Shown here: positions 8,270-16,886 of the stretch, in pieces
How positions within the stretch are numbered: position 1 is the stretch's first letter
Layout: each line of letters opens with the position of its first letter
Source of the DNA: Bradyrhizobium sp. G127
GTDB taxonomy: Bacteria > Pseudomonadota > Alphaproteobacteria > Rhizobiales > Xanthobacteraceae
Length of the DNA stretch: 64,000 nucleotides
Assembly: GCF_021502575.1 (NCBI RefSeq)
Contig: NZ_JAKFGN010000001.1
Coordinates: forward strand, 1,426,001 to 1,490,000
Direction of reading: 5' to 3'
The notes under the pieces: model-generated
The model's database searches: none
Told to the model about the DNA's origin: nothing
What the model saw: the letters and a program-made list of their open reading frames with translations, nothing else
Program-made: the position numbers and the translations under genes

Positions 8270-8716
8270 ATGAGAGTCGGAGACATCCTGAACAGGAAGA
8301 GCACGCGTATCGTCACCGTCCGCATGCATGAAACCGTCGGCACGGCGGCGCGGCTGCTCCGCAGTGAAAACATCAGCGCATTGGTCGTGAAAGATGTCTG
8401 CCGCACCGAAGGCAATGTCGCCGTCGGCATGTTTTCGGAGCGCGACGTGGTGCGCGCCGTCGCCGAGCACGGCCCGGCCGCCCTCAATATGAAAATTTCC
8501 GCGCTGATCTCGGTGCAGCAGCTGGTGTCGTGCCAGTCCGCCGACACGCTCGCGCATATTCGCGATCTCATGGCCGAGCATCACATCCGGCATTTGCCGG
8601 TGATCGACGATTACACGCTGATCGGCGTGATCAGCATGCGCGACATCAATGCCGTTACCGATCTCGATGCGGCGGCTTTTCAGGAACGGGGAACGGCCGT
8701 TCCTGCGTTTGCCTGA
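8270..8716 (+). CDS. twin CBS-domain protein
   Basis: A 148-aa protein made of two CBS motifs. CBS1 (about 1-60) contains TVRMHETVGTAARLLRSENI; CBS2 (about 75-140) ends HHIRHLPVIDDYTLIGVISM, the usual CBS close. Such stand-alone pairs bind adenosine nucleotides and act as energy or redox sensors. A GGGAGG ribosome site lies 5 nt before ATG 8270; a GTG at 8267 is an alternative. Its operator D puts it in the organic-acid regulon, so it may tune a partner enzyme of this locus, which is an inference. Confidence 0.85.
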   Translation: MRVGDILNRKSTRIVTVRMHETVGTAARLLRSENISALVVKDVCRTEGNVAVGMFSERDVVRAVAEHGPAALNMKISALISVQQLVSCQSADTLAHIRDLMAEHHIRHLPVIDDYTLIGVISMRDINAVTDLDAAAFQERGTAVPAFA

Positions 8717-8890
8717 CGGGTTCTCCCTGCGGGGCGCCATCGCCCGACTATCCCCGGTTCGGTGATCGCGCCCCGCTCTTTTTATCCCGGCTCTTTTTCA
8801 GTCTCGCGGTTCATGTTCTTGAGCCCGATCCTGGAGGCGCGCCTGCAGCGATGCGGACGCGCTCAACCGTATAACTTCGGGACGGCAGCG

Positions 8891-9865
8891 ATGAAGATCT
8901 GTATTTACGGTGCGGGCGCGATCGGCGGCTATCTCGGCGTGCAGCTCGCGCGGGCGGGAGCCGATGTCAGCCTGGTGGCGCGCGGCGCTCACCTTGCGGC
9001 GATGAAGGCCAGCGGCCTGAAGCTTTTGATCGGCGGCGAGGAGCGGGTGGTGCATCCACGCTGCACCGACAATCCCGCCGAACTTGGCCCGCAGGATTTC
9101 ATCATCATCTGCCTCAAGGCGCATTCGATCACCGGCGTGATCGAGGCCATGAAGCCGCTGATCGGGCCCAACACCCGCATCGTCACCGCGGTGAACGGCA
9201 TTCCTTACTGGTACTTCTACAAGCACGGCAACGAATGCGAAGGCTCGGCGCTGGAGAGCATCGATCCCGGCGGCCGTCAGTGGAAGGAACTGGGACCTGA
9301 GCGCGCCATTGGCTGCGTGGTCTATCCCGCCACCGAGATCGAGGCGCCCGGCGTGATCCGCCATGTCTATGGCGACAAGTTTCCGCTCGGCGAGCCGTCC
9401 GGCGAGAAGAGCGCCGACGTGGAGGCGCTGTCCGCGATGTTCGAGAAGGCCGGACTGAAAGCGCCGGTGCTCGACAACATCCGCGACGAAATCTGGCTCA
9501 AGCTGTGGGGCAATGTCTGCTTCAATCCGATCAGCGCGCTGACCCATGCCACGCTCGATGTGATCGGCAGCGATCCGGGCACGCGGGCGGTGGCGAAGTC
9601 CATGATGGTGGAAGCGCAGACCATCGCGGAAAAATTCGGCATCAGGTTCCGCGTCGATGTGGAGCGGCGCATCGAGGGCGCGCGCAAGGTCGGCGCGCAC
9701 AAGACCTCGATGCTGCAGGATCTCGAACGCGGCCGGCCGATGGAAATCGATCCGCTGGTCACGGTGGTGCAGGAAATGGGCGCGCTGTCGAAAATCCCGA
9801 CGCCGTCGATCGACATCGTGCTGGCGCTGGTGGCGCAGCGCGCCAAGCTCGCGGAGCTTTATTGA
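8891..9865 (+). CDS. ketopantoate reductase (PanE/ApbA) family oxidoreductase
   Basis: A 324-aa NAD(P)-dependent reductase. The Rossmann motif GAGAIGGYLG is at residues 7-16, the hinge VTAVNGIPYW follows, and the C-terminal helical domain has EIWLKLWGNVCFNPISALT, where the Lys and Asn match the PanE active-site pattern. Real PanE would reduce 2-dehydropantoate in CoA synthesis, but many family members act on other 2-keto acids. Position next to organic-acid genes and a FAH-family enzyme makes a catabolic role equally likely. No operator copy was found directly upstream. Confidence 0.85.
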   Translation: MKICIYGAGAIGGYLGVQLARAGADVSLVARGAHLAAMKASGLKLLIGGEERVVHPRCTDNPAELGPQDFIIICLKAHSITGVIEAMKPLIGPNTRIVTAVNGIPYWYFYKHGNECEGSALESIDPGGRQWKELGPERAIGCVVYPATEIEAPGVIRHVYGDKFPLGEPSGEKSADVEALSAMFEKAGLKAPVLDNIRDEIWLKLWGNVCFNPISALTHATLDVIGSDPGTRAVAKSMMVEAQTIAEKFGIRFRVDVERRIEGARKVGAHKTSMLQDLERGRPMEIDPLVTVVQEMGALSKIPTPSIDIVLALVAQRAKLAELY

Positions 9866-9889
9866 GGGGGGACGACTATCGCATTTCGG

Positions 9890-10010
9890 GTGCCCCGGAC
9901 GCGGTGCGGCATGAAATGCCGCTCCGCAGAGCCGGGCCGTTGCGGACCGTATGTGTGACGGTCCCGGTTCAGCGAAGCAACGCTAGCGCGTTGCGTCGCG
10001 CCCGGGACAC
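9890..10010. repeat. GTCCCGGG-type intergenic repeat element
   Basis: A block with ends GTGCCCCGGACGCG and CGCGCCCGGGACAC and an internal GACGGTCCCGGTTCAGCG. The same arrangement recurs at 24541-24659. It fills the gap between the PanE-like and FAH-family genes. Confidence 0.6.
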
Positions 10011-10060
10011 GGCGGCAGGGCAGCTCCTCGCAATGATGATATATATTGGAGTTTTCAATC

Positions 10061-10834
10061 GTGACGCAGTGGGTTCGCTTTCGCCATCAGGACCGGATTG
10101 AGTTCGGCACGCTGTCGGGCGGCGATATCGAGGTTCACACCGGCGAGATGTTCGGCGTCTCCAAAGCCGGCGGCACGCAATTCGCGCTGAAGGATGTCGA
10201 ACTGCTCGCGCCCTGCGTGCCGTCGAAAGTCATCGCGCTGTGGAATAATTTTCATGCGCTGGCGGCGAAGCTGAATGTCGCGGAGCCTGCCGAGCCGCTG
10301 TATCTGCTGAAGGCGCCGACCACGGTGACCGCGCCGAACGCGGTGGTGCGGAAGCCGCCGTCCTATGATGGCAAGGTGGTCTATGAGGGCGAGCTCGCCA
10401 TCGTGATCGGCCAAAGGTGCAGCCGGGTCTCCGTCGCGGAGGCCGACGGCTTCATTCACGGCTATACCTGCGTCAACGACATCACCGCTTCGGACGTTCT
10501 GAACAAGGACCTGACATTTCCGCAGTGGGCGCGCGCCAAGGGCTTCGACGATTTCTGTCCGTTCGGTCCGGCTATCGTGACCGATATCGATCCGGCCAAG
10601 CTGACGGTACGCACCATTCTCAACGGCGCGGAGCGGCAGCATTACAAAATTTCGGACATGATCTTTTCCGCGCAGGATCTGGTCAGCAAAATCTCGCAGG
10701 AGATGACGCTGCTGCCCGGTGACATCATCGCCTGCGGCACCTCGCTCGGCGTCGGCGTGATGAAGGAACCTGTCAACACCGTCACCATCGCCATCGATGG
10801 TATCGGCGAGTTGACGAACGAGTTTCGCAATTAG
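10061..10834 (+). CDS. fumarylacetoacetate hydrolase family protein
   Basis: A 257-aa FAH-fold enzyme (5-oxopent-3-ene-1,2,5-tricarboxylate decarboxylase/acylpyruvase type). Metal ligands are visible as YEGELAIVIG and CVNDITASD; KGFDDFCPFGP and CGTSLGVG are family signatures. Start chosen at GTG 10061, with GGAG 9 nt upstream; TTG 10046 is in frame but overlaps that site. These enzymes hydrolyse or decarboxylate 2,4-diketo acids in catabolic routes, so it fits the organic-acid theme of the locus. The exact substrate is unknown. Confidence 0.88.
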   Translation: MTQWVRFRHQDRIEFGTLSGGDIEVHTGEMFGVSKAGGTQFALKDVELLAPCVPSKVIALWNNFHALAAKLNVAEPAEPLYLLKAPTTVTAPNAVVRKPPSYDGKVVYEGELAIVIGQRCSRVSVAEADGFIHGYTCVNDITASDVLNKDLTFPQWARAKGFDDFCPFGPAIVTDIDPAKLTVRTILNGAERQHYKISDMIFSAQDLVSKISQEMTLLPGDIIACGTSLGVGVMKEPVNTVTIAIDGIGELTNEFRN

Positions 10835-10867
10835 GGCGCGATATAAAGTTTGCGCAGCCTTTCTTTA

Positions 10868-10896
10868 CCTCGCCCCGCTCTTGCGGGGAGAGGGAG
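10868..10896. repeat. CTCTCCCC-type palindromic repeat
   Basis: A palindrome CTCGCCCCGCTCTTGCGGGGAGAG of the family also seen at 17562-17697, 24663-24852 and 28861-28887. It lies between two convergent genes. Confidence 0.65.
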
Positions 10897-10912
10897 CGCA
10901 TCCCGCTTTTCG

Positions 10913-11569
10913 CTACTTGGAATCCTCGCTCTCGCTCTTCGCGGCTTTCGTGCCGGTCAACTCGGCGAAGGCCGGGCCGAGGCCGGCCATGCGCACCAGC
11001 AGCGCGATGTCATTCTTCTGCGTGCCGTTGAGCTGGGTGTAGAGCGCCCTGGTCGCCGTTTTCAGCCGCGTGATTGCCGCGCTCTCGGTGTCGAACGAGT
11101 CGTCGCGCGAGCGCTTGAGACGTTTTTGATAGTCCTCGATCTGCAACGTCACCTCGCGCATCGCCGATTCCACCGGCGGCCAGTATTTCTGCTGCGCGGG
11201 GGTGAGGTTCAGCCGCTTCTTGATGCCGGCGATCTGGGTGTCGTTGAGGAATAGCCGCGACGGCTTCTCGGATCGCGCTGTGACCGAGCGCGGCAGCGTG
11301 ACCGGCGCCGCCATCCAGGCGCGCGCGGTTTCGTACATGTCATTCGGCGGCGCGTCGGGCGTCTCCGCCGGGCGCGGGGAGGCGATCACGCGGTCCTGCT
11401 TGGTCATGGTGTTAGAGATCGGATAGCGCGCATCGAGCGTCGGGTCATCCGGCGTCAGCGATGCCGACGCGCTTTGCAGGAACAGCCGTTCGCCGAGCAG
11501 CCAGCCGCCCACGCCCGCGGCAATGCCGGCGGCGCATGTGAGCAGCACGATGGTCGTTCTCAGGGTCAA
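10913..11569 (-). CDS. Spy/LTXXQ-like periplasmic protein
   Basis: A 218-aa protein with an N-terminal membrane or signal segment (about residues 5-30), then a Pro-rich linker and a helical C-terminal half. LNLTPAQQKYWPPVESAMREV resembles the LTxxQ motif of Spy/CpxP-type periplasmic chaperones, followed by a basic coiled helix and ARALYTQLNGTQKNDIALLVRMAGL. A similar short protein lies at 40774-41169. Role in envelope stress is an inference; ligand unknown. Confidence 0.7.
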   Translation of the reverse strand: MTLRTTIVLLTCAAGIAAGVGGWLLGERLFLQSASASLTPDDPTLDARYPISNTMTKQDRVIASPRPAETPDAPPNDMYETARAWMAAPVTLPRSVTARSEKPSRLFLNDTQIAGIKKRLNLTPAQQKYWPPVESAMREVTLQIEDYQKRLKRSRDDSFDTESAAITRLKTATRALYTQLNGTQKNDIALLVRMAGLGPAFAELTGTKAAKSESEDSK

Positions 11570-11831
11570 GCCGTATTCCGATCGTCAGGCCTGTTCCATG
11601 TCGGATAATTGTGGCTTTCCGAGGCATTCGGCCATGCCGGGCTTAGGCCGACAGTTGCCAATATGAAGTAAATTGGCGACTCCAGGGTTGCTTTCGCGCC
11701 GCGAGACAGCGCCGTCCGGATCGGCTAAAGGAACCGCAACACTCCCCATATCCGGGCGTCCCAAAAGTGCCTGCGAAGGCGATCAGATGAATGCAGAACC
11801 GGATCACTGGGCAAAAACCGGGAAAGACATG

Positions 11832-12083
11832 ATGAGCGAGAAAACACGGACACCGCCCGGCGGACACCAGAAGTCGCTGGCGGACTACGACGCCGAAGGC
11901 CGCGCGGTGCGCGCCAATATGGAAAAACTGCGCGCGCTGCGTCTGGCCAAGGAAGCCGCCGAGGCGGCCTCGGCCCCGCCGAAAGCCGTGAAGAAAGCCG
12001 CCGTGAAAAAGAAGAAGGCGGAGCCGCCGGCAAAACTCTCCGACTGGCTCGCCAATCAGCAAAAGGGTGGTTTCCGGACGTAA
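11832..12083 (+). CDS. small Ala/Lys-rich protein of unknown function
   Basis: About 83 aa from ATG 11832 (GGAAAG upstream); ATG 11787 is a longer alternative. The conserved-looking core SLADYDAEGRAVRANMEKLRALRLAKEAA is split here only by being mid-protein, then comes an Ala/Lys tract (KKAAVKKKKAE) and the end LSDWLANQQKGGFRT. The helical, basic composition suggests nucleic-acid binding, but nothing more can be said. Confidence 0.65.
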   Translation: MSEKTRTPPGGHQKSLADYDAEGRAVRANMEKLRALRLAKEAAEAASAPPKAVKKAAVKKKKAEPPAKLSDWLANQQKGGFRT

Positions 12084-12098
12084 ACTCTGTATCCGAAG

Positions 12099-12122
12099 TC
12101 GTCCCGGCGCAGGCCGGGACGA
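12099..12122. repeat. solo TCGTCCCGG palindrome
   Basis: TCGTCCCGGCGCAGGCCGGGAC... is a single terminal palindrome of the 120-bp element family, here without the second end. Confidence 0.65.
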
Positions 12123-12176
12123 CGCATGTGTTATGCGACGGCGCATGGATCGCGAATTCTGGAAGGGGATGTGTGT

Positions 12177-12656
12177 TTGACCACGGTCCACGATTTTTCG
12201 GCATCGACCCTCGACGGCCAGCAGCTTCCGCTCAAGGCCTTCGCGGGCAAGGTGCTGCTGATTGTCAACACCGCCAGCGCCTGCGGCTTCACGCCCCAGT
12301 ACGAACAGCTCGAAGCGTTGCAGCGGATGCTCGGTCCGCGCGGCTTCGCGGTGCTCGGGTTTCCGTGCAACCAGTTCGGCGGTCAGGAGCCGGGGACCGC
12401 GCAGGAGATCGCGGAGTTCTGCGCGACGAAATACGACGTGACGTTCCCGATGTTCGGCAAGATCGACGTCAACGGCGACAATGCGCTGCCGTTGTTCACC
12501 TATCTCAAGGATGAGAAGCCGGGCATCCTCGGCTCGAAGGCGATCAAGTGGAATTTCACCAAGTTTCTGGTCGATCGCAGCGGCAAGGTGGTCGCACGGC
12601 ACGGCTCGGCCACAACGCCGCAGGCGCTGATTCCCGAGATCGAAAGGCTCCTCTAG
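12177..12656 (+). CDS. glutathione peroxidase family protein
   Basis: A 159-aa thioredoxin-fold peroxidase. The catalytic tetrad is visible as Cys (NTASACGFTPQ), Gln (FPCNQFGGQEPG), and Trp plus Asn (KWNFTKFLVD). It carries Cys rather than selenocysteine, so it probably uses thioredoxin. Start chosen at TTG 12177 (MTTVHDFSASTLDG) because GGAAGGGG lies 8 nt upstream and family members begin at this point; ATG 12126 would prepend a tail encoded next to a repeat. Cytoplasmic peroxide defence. Confidence 0.92.
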   Translation: MTTVHDFSASTLDGQQLPLKAFAGKVLLIVNTASACGFTPQYEQLEALQRMLGPRGFAVLGFPCNQFGGQEPGTAQEIAEFCATKYDVTFPMFGKIDVNGDNALPLFTYLKDEKPGILGSKAIKWNFTKFLVDRSGKVVARHGSATTPQALIPEIERLL

Positions 12657-12705
12657 ATCGGAGCGCGTGAATCAGCGCAGGTAAATCACGTCACCGGAAT
12701 TCAAG

Positions 12706-12978
12706 ATGTCAGATCAGGATGTCACCACCATGAGCGACCAGCTTCCCGACCGCCTCTCCACCGATCCCTGCAGCCCGTTCTACAACGCCGAGGTGCTGTC
12801 GCGCGACGTCGGCATCCGCTTCAAGGGCGTCGAGAAAAACAATGTCGAGGAATATTGCGTCAGCGAGGGCTGGGTGCGCGTCACCGCAGGCTCGTCGAAG
12901 GACCGTTACGGCAATCCGCTGACCATCAAGCTGACCGGCGCGGTGGAGCCGTATTTCAGGGATGAGAAGAATCCCTAA
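12706..12978 (+). CDS. DUF3297 family protein
   Basis: A 90-aa protein with the DUF3297 core: LPDRLSTDPCSPFYNAEVL, then GIRFKGVEKNNVEEYCVSEGW and a VEPYFR close. The family usually starts at the internal Met of 12730 (MSDQLPDRL), giving 82 aa; the first Met repeats the MSDQ motif, so either start may be used. Function unknown; it commonly sits beside redox genes, as it does here beside GPx. Confidence 0.88.
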   Translation: MSDQDVTTMSDQLPDRLSTDPCSPFYNAEVLSRDVGIRFKGVEKNNVEEYCVSEGWVRVTAGSSKDRYGNPLTIKLTGAVEPYFRDEKNP

Positions 12979-13132
12979 TCGGACTCGCCTCTACAACAAG
13001 ATTGTCATGGCCGGGCCTGACCCCGCCGCCCATCTTTTCCGGAGATGCCTTCTCAAGTGATGGATCACCGGGTCAAGCCCGGTGATGACGATCGCGGTTG
13101 CCGGGATATTCGTTGTTAGCGACGCCTGGCGC

Positions 13133-13267
13133 CTAGCGCGTCACGAACCAGTAGCCGCCGACGACGAGAAGCACCGACAGTGTCAGGATCACGCCGAGAA
13201 CGGCGGCGATGATCGCGCCGAGTCCGTGCGTATCCAGCCAGTTCTGTAAAGCCCGCCCCATTCTCAT
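13133..13267 (-). CDS. small single-pass membrane protein
   Basis: A 44-aa protein from ATG 13267 (MRMGRALQNWLDTHG) with one strong transmembrane helix (IIAAVLGVILTLSVLLVVGG) and a short tail ending FVTR. A hairpin (AAAGCCCGCC / GGCGGGCTTT, 13248-13277) overlaps the start codon. No family recognised. ATG 13261 is the next possible start. Confidence 0.5.
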   Translation of the reverse strand: MRMGRALQNWLDTHGLGAIIAAVLGVILTLSVLLVVGGYWFVTR

Positions 13268-13355
13268 GGCGGGCTTTCTAGACGGCTCGGCGGCGCGTTG
13301 CAATCGCTTCGCTCGTCGCACGGCTCATTATAGATCTAACTATAGATATAGATGT

Positions 13356-13380
13356 TGTCCCGGCCTGCGCCGGGACGACA
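13356..13380. repeat. solo TCGTCCCGG-type palindrome next to an AT-rich tract
   Basis: TGTCCCGGCCTGCGCCGGGACGACA follows an unusual TATAGATCTAACTATAGATATAGAT tract (13330-13354; two overlapping 20-nt halves), which stands out in this GC-rich DNA. Confidence 0.6.
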
Positions 13381-13442
13381 TGGAGAGAGTGCCGCGGTCA
13401 CATTGGCATTCCGGGCTTGTTCGCAGCGCTTGCGTCCGCAGG

Positions 13443-13694
13443 TCACTGCGTCTTCTTATCCACCACCTCGGTGACAGGGCGGTCGCTGCCGGAGGCGGTT
13501 TCCTCGCGCCAGTTGCCCTGACCGTCCTCGAACTGGATCGTTTCGGTGCGGCCCGGCACGCGCTGCTCGGCGGCGGCGCGCTCGGCCGCGGCGCGGGCGG
13601 CCTCATGGGTCCGGAAGGTCTCCGAAAACACGTTGTTGAACTTGTAAGCCCAGCCGCCATCGTGCTCGACCACCTCGTAAACGACCTTCACCAT
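13443..13694 (-). CDS. DUF2188-like small protein
   Basis: An 83-aa protein starting MVKVVYEVVEHDGGWAYK, followed by a helix rich in HEAARAAAERAAAEQ and a strand pair (ETIQFEDGQGNWREE). This resembles DUF2188 proteins, where an input strand with a GGW motif precedes an Ala-rich helix. The start at 13694 has AAGGG 7 nt upstream; GTG 13700 is in frame. Function unknown. Confidence 0.7.
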   Translation of the reverse strand: MVKVVYEVVEHDGGWAYKFNNVFSETFRTHEAARAAAERAAAEQRVPGRTETIQFEDGQGNWREETASGSDRPVTEVVDKKTQ

Positions 13695-13861
13695 GCGCAC
13701 ACCCTTGAGTTCGCGGCCTGTTGCTGCCGTTTCAACGCGCCAACGGGTTGGAGCGTTCCCAGACCCGGAAAGGGCTGGCCGGGCCAGGCTACCGCCATCA
13801 TTGGTTCGTGTAACCTATTGTATTAGGATCGCACGGCTGAATCGAACAACGGCAGACCCCG

Positions 13862-15436
13862 ATGAACGAGGCGAACCCCGGAAATCTCCGCTCGCGCGGC
13901 ATTCTGACCGGTTTCCTGATCGCGCTGCTGCTGGCGCTGCTGCCGGTGGCGGTGTGGCTCGATCTGACCAGTCTCGGCGAGGCGGCGCTGCGGCGGCAGG
14001 CCACCGACATGAATTCGCTGCTCACCAGCGTGCGCAGCTATTACGCCACCAATGTCGTCGGGCGCATCCTGTCGCATTCCGGCCAGACCCAGGTGATCCA
14101 CAATTATGAGACCGTGCCCGGCGCGGTGCCGATCCCGGCGACGCTGTCGCTCGAACTCGGCAAGGTGATCAGCGAGCAGCAGCACAACATCATTTATCGC
14201 TTCGTCTCGGATTACCCGTTCAAGAACCGCGCGCCGCATCAGCTCGATTCCTTCGAGGTCGGCGCGCTGGCGGCCTTGCGCGAAAATCCGAACCAGAAGA
14301 TCGAGGATTCCTCCCACTCGCTGTTCAGCGACCGGGTCCGGCTGGTGGTGCCCGTCCTTCTCGGCGCCGCCTGCGTCAGTTGTCACAACACCCATCCGGA
14401 AAGCCCGAAGAAGGACTGGAAGGTCGGCGACGTGCGCGGCATTCAGGAGGTGATCATCACCCAGCCGATCGCCGCCAACATCTTCTCCTTCAAGTATCTG
14501 CTGGCCTATTTCGCGCTGACCGCTGTATGCGGCGTGTCGTTCCTCGCCATGCAGCGTCGCCAGTCGCTGCAGATCATGGGCATGAACAAGGAACTGGAAT
14601 CCAACAACGACTTCCTCGCCTCGTTGTCGATGAAGATCTCGCGCTACATCTCGCCGCAGATCTACAAGAGTATCTTCAGCGGCCAGAAGGACGTGACCAT
14701 TCACACCGAGCGCAAGAAGCTGACGATCTTCTTCTCCGACATCCAGAATTTCACCGCCACCACGGAGCGGCTGCAGCCGGAACTGATCACGCAACTGCTC
14801 AACGAATATTTCACCGAAATGTCCGCGATTGCGCTGGCCCACGGCGGCACCATCGACAAGTTCATCGGCGACGCGATGCTGATTTTTTTCGGCGATCCGG
14901 AGACCAAGGGCGAGCGGCTCGACGCGCAGGCGTGTCTCAAGATGGCGTGGGAGATGCAACGCCGTTTGGTCGAACTGAACGCGAAGTGGCGCTCCGAAGG
15001 CATCGAGCAGCCGTTCAAGACGCGCATCGGCATCAATTCCGGCTATTGCAACGTCGGCAATTTCGGCAGCGCCGACCGCATGGACTATACGATCATCGGC
15101 GCGGAGGCGAACCTCGCCGCGCGGCTGCAGTCGATCGCGGAGCCGGGCCGCATCGTCATCAGCTACGAGACCTTCGCGCTGGTCAGCGATGTGGTCGCCG
15201 CCCATCCGCTGCCGCCGATCACCATGAAAGGCATCAGCCGCGAGGTGATTCCGTATTCCGTCGACAGCCTGCTCGATGCGGTGGCGGAGAGGGGCGATGT
15301 GGTGATCGAACGCGCCGCGGGGCTGGATTTCTATCTCGACCCGTCGCTGATCGACGCGAAGGAAGCTGACCGGGTGCGGAACATTCTCGCCAATGCGCTG
15401 GCCGCGCTGGACAAGCGCAAGCCGGCGGGGGCGTAG
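13862..15436 (+). CDS. membrane class III adenylate/guanylate cyclase with heme-binding Tll0287-like domain
   Basis: A 524-aa protein. TM1 is near residues 14-34; a periplasmic DUF3365/Tll0287-like domain (about 45-210) carries Cys171-x-x-Cys174-His175, a c-type heme attachment motif; TM2 is near 217-237; a coiled linker leads to a class III cyclase domain (about 280-465). Metal aspartates are Asp293 (FFSDIQNF) and Asp337 (FIGDAML); DYTIIGAEANLAARLQ supplies the base-recognition and transition-state residues. It should make cAMP (or cGMP) in response to a redox or gas signal sensed by heme, which is an inference from the domains. Confidence 0.88.
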   Translation: MNEANPGNLRSRGILTGFLIALLLALLPVAVWLDLTSLGEAALRRQATDMNSLLTSVRSYYATNVVGRILSHSGQTQVIHNYETVPGAVPIPATLSLELGKVISEQQHNIIYRFVSDYPFKNRAPHQLDSFEVGALAALRENPNQKIEDSSHSLFSDRVRLVVPVLLGAACVSCHNTHPESPKKDWKVGDVRGIQEVIITQPIAANIFSFKYLLAYFALTAVCGVSFLAMQRRQSLQIMGMNKELESNNDFLASLSMKISRYISPQIYKSIFSGQKDVTIHTERKKLTIFFSDIQNFTATTERLQPELITQLLNEYFTEMSAIALAHGGTIDKFIGDAMLIFFGDPETKGERLDAQACLKMAWEMQRRLVELNAKWRSEGIEQPFKTRIGINSGYCNVGNFGSADRMDYTIIGAEANLAARLQSIAEPGRIVISYETFALVSDVVAAHPLPPITMKGISREVIPYSVDSLLDAVAERGDVVIERAAGLDFYLDPSLIDAKEADRVRNILANALAALDKRKPAGA

Positions 15437-15468
15437 ATACTCTCCATCACGAAGGAAATGAGATTAAG

Positions 15469-15585
15469 TCGTCCCGGCGCAGGCCGGGACCAATCATCCC
15501 TGTCGAACCATCTTGCAAAGACGTATCCGACAACCGGATCAACTGACAGGCCGGTGGTTATGGGTCCCGGCCTGCGCCGGGACGA
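15469..15585 (+). repeat. ~117-bp element with terminal inverted repeats
   Basis: The ends TCGTCCCGGCGCAGGCCGGG and CCCGGCCTGCGCCGGGACGA are inverted. The interior (CCCTGTCGAA, TTGCAAAGACGT, CCGGTGGTTATGGG) is matched in reverse orientation at 39451-39569, so this is a mobile-looking unit rather than a plain hairpin. It carries no coding capacity. Confidence 0.75.
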
Positions 15586-15607
15586 CGCGGTGAGGGATTG
15601 TGCCCTG

Positions 15608-15719
15608 ATCCTCATGGTGAGGAGCGCGCATCTTTGCGCGCGTCTCGAACCATGAGGATATTGCTGTTTCCTCATCCTTCGAGACGCGGCCAAGAGGCCG
15701 CTCCTCAGGATGAGGACGA
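15608..15719. repeat. double CTCATGG/CTCATCC repeat element
   Basis: Two consecutive palindromes, CCTCATGGTGAGGAGCG...CTCGAACCATGAGG and CCTCATCCTTCGAGACG...CTCCTCAGGATGAGG. The same pair in the same order is at 25363-25464. Its right end encodes the last residues and stop of the dihydrodipicolinate-synthase-family gene on the other strand. Confidence 0.75.
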
Positions 15720-16592
15720 CGCCATATCCCGCAACACGTCCTCGACCACCTTGCGTTCGTCGGCAGTCAAAGGCGTCTGCGGCGGGATCGGATCGCCGAC
15801 GTCGTAGCCCTGGATCTGAAGCCCCGCCTTGATGCAGGCGGCCAGATTGAACCGCGCGAACACCTCGTTAACCCGCCATAATTTCTTCTGAAGCGCGATG
15901 GCCTCGTCCCAGCGCGCCGCCTTGCACAGTTCATAAAGCTGCACGCTCTGGCGCGGCACGATGCAGGCCGGACCCGCCATCCAGCCCTTGCCGCCGATCA
16001 GCATCACCGCCGCCGGAATATGCGCCGAGGCGGCGAACACCTGCATGTCGTCGCCGCAGCGGTTGATGATCGACAGCAGGCGACCGGTGTTGTTGGACGC
16101 ATCCTTGATGCCGACGATGCGCGGATGCTCCGCCAGCCGTGCGATCACGTCCAGCGTGAGATCGGAGCGCTGGAAATTTGGATTGGTGTAGATCACCACC
16201 GGAATATCCACGGCGTCGGCGATGGCGCGGAAATACGCCTCCACCTGCGCATCCTTCACCGGAAAGTATGCTTCGAGAATGGCGAGAATGCCGTCGGCGC
16301 CGAGCGCCTGATACGACTTTGCCTGCGCCACCGCGTCGGCGGTCGAGGTCGAGGCGACACCCGCAAGCACCGGTACGCGCTTCGCAGCGGCCTGCACGGT
16401 GGTTTTCACTACGGCGGTGCGTTGCTCGGTGCCGAGATAGGCGAACTCGCCGGTGGAGCCGAGCGGCGTCAGCCCGTGCACGCCGGCCTTGATGAGATCG
16501 TCGCAGAGTCTGGCGAGAACGTCGGTCTTGATGGCGCCGTCGGGCGTGATGGGGGAGGCGAGATAGGGAAATACGCCGTGGAAATCCGTCAT
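15705..16592 (-). CDS. dihydrodipicolinate synthase family aldolase
   Basis: A 295-aa class I aldolase of the DapA/NanA superfamily. Substrate loop [13 protein letters not shown] (about 41-53), catalytic Tyr in VVIYTNPNF and the Schiff-base Lys in GIKDASNN are all in place. The family condenses or cleaves pyruvate with various aldehydes. The absence of lysine-pathway neighbours makes DapA itself unlikely; a catabolic lyase is more probable. The tail ASSSS and the stop codon fall inside a dispersed repeat. Confidence 0.88.
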   Translation of the reverse strand: MTDFHGVFPYLASPITPDGAIKTDVLARLCDDLIKAGVHGLTPLGSTGEFAYLGTEQRTAVVKTTVQAAAKRVPVLAGVASTSTADAVAQAKSYQALGADGILAILEAYFPVKDAQVEAYFRAIADAVDIPVVIYTNPNFQRSDLTLDVIARLAEHPRIVGIKDASNNTGRLLSIINRCGDDMQVFAASAHIPAAVMLIGGKGWMAGPACIVPRQSVQLYELCKAARWDEAIALQKKLWRVNEVFARFNLAACIKAGLQIQGYDVGDPIPPQTPLTADERKVVEDVLRDMASSSS

Positions 16593-16886
16593 CGTTCAGG
16601 TCACTCTCGGTCTTGCTTTCGTTAACGATTGAAGCACATCTCGCAGGTGTTTTGCGAGATGCGTCGCTTCATCTGGACATGCTTCGCTGAAGTGGCACAA
16701 GATGTCGATGAGAACATCCACCCCATGTTATGAATCGCTGATTCGGGCGCGTTTCGTTCCACTCGCGTTCCAATCTTTAAGAGAACGCCGCCTGCGGACC
16801 GCATGATCGTCACGTTATGAGACAGTTTGCGCTGAAGAACGCCGGACGTGCAGGATGATGGCGACACAGACAAGAGGCCGGGCATG

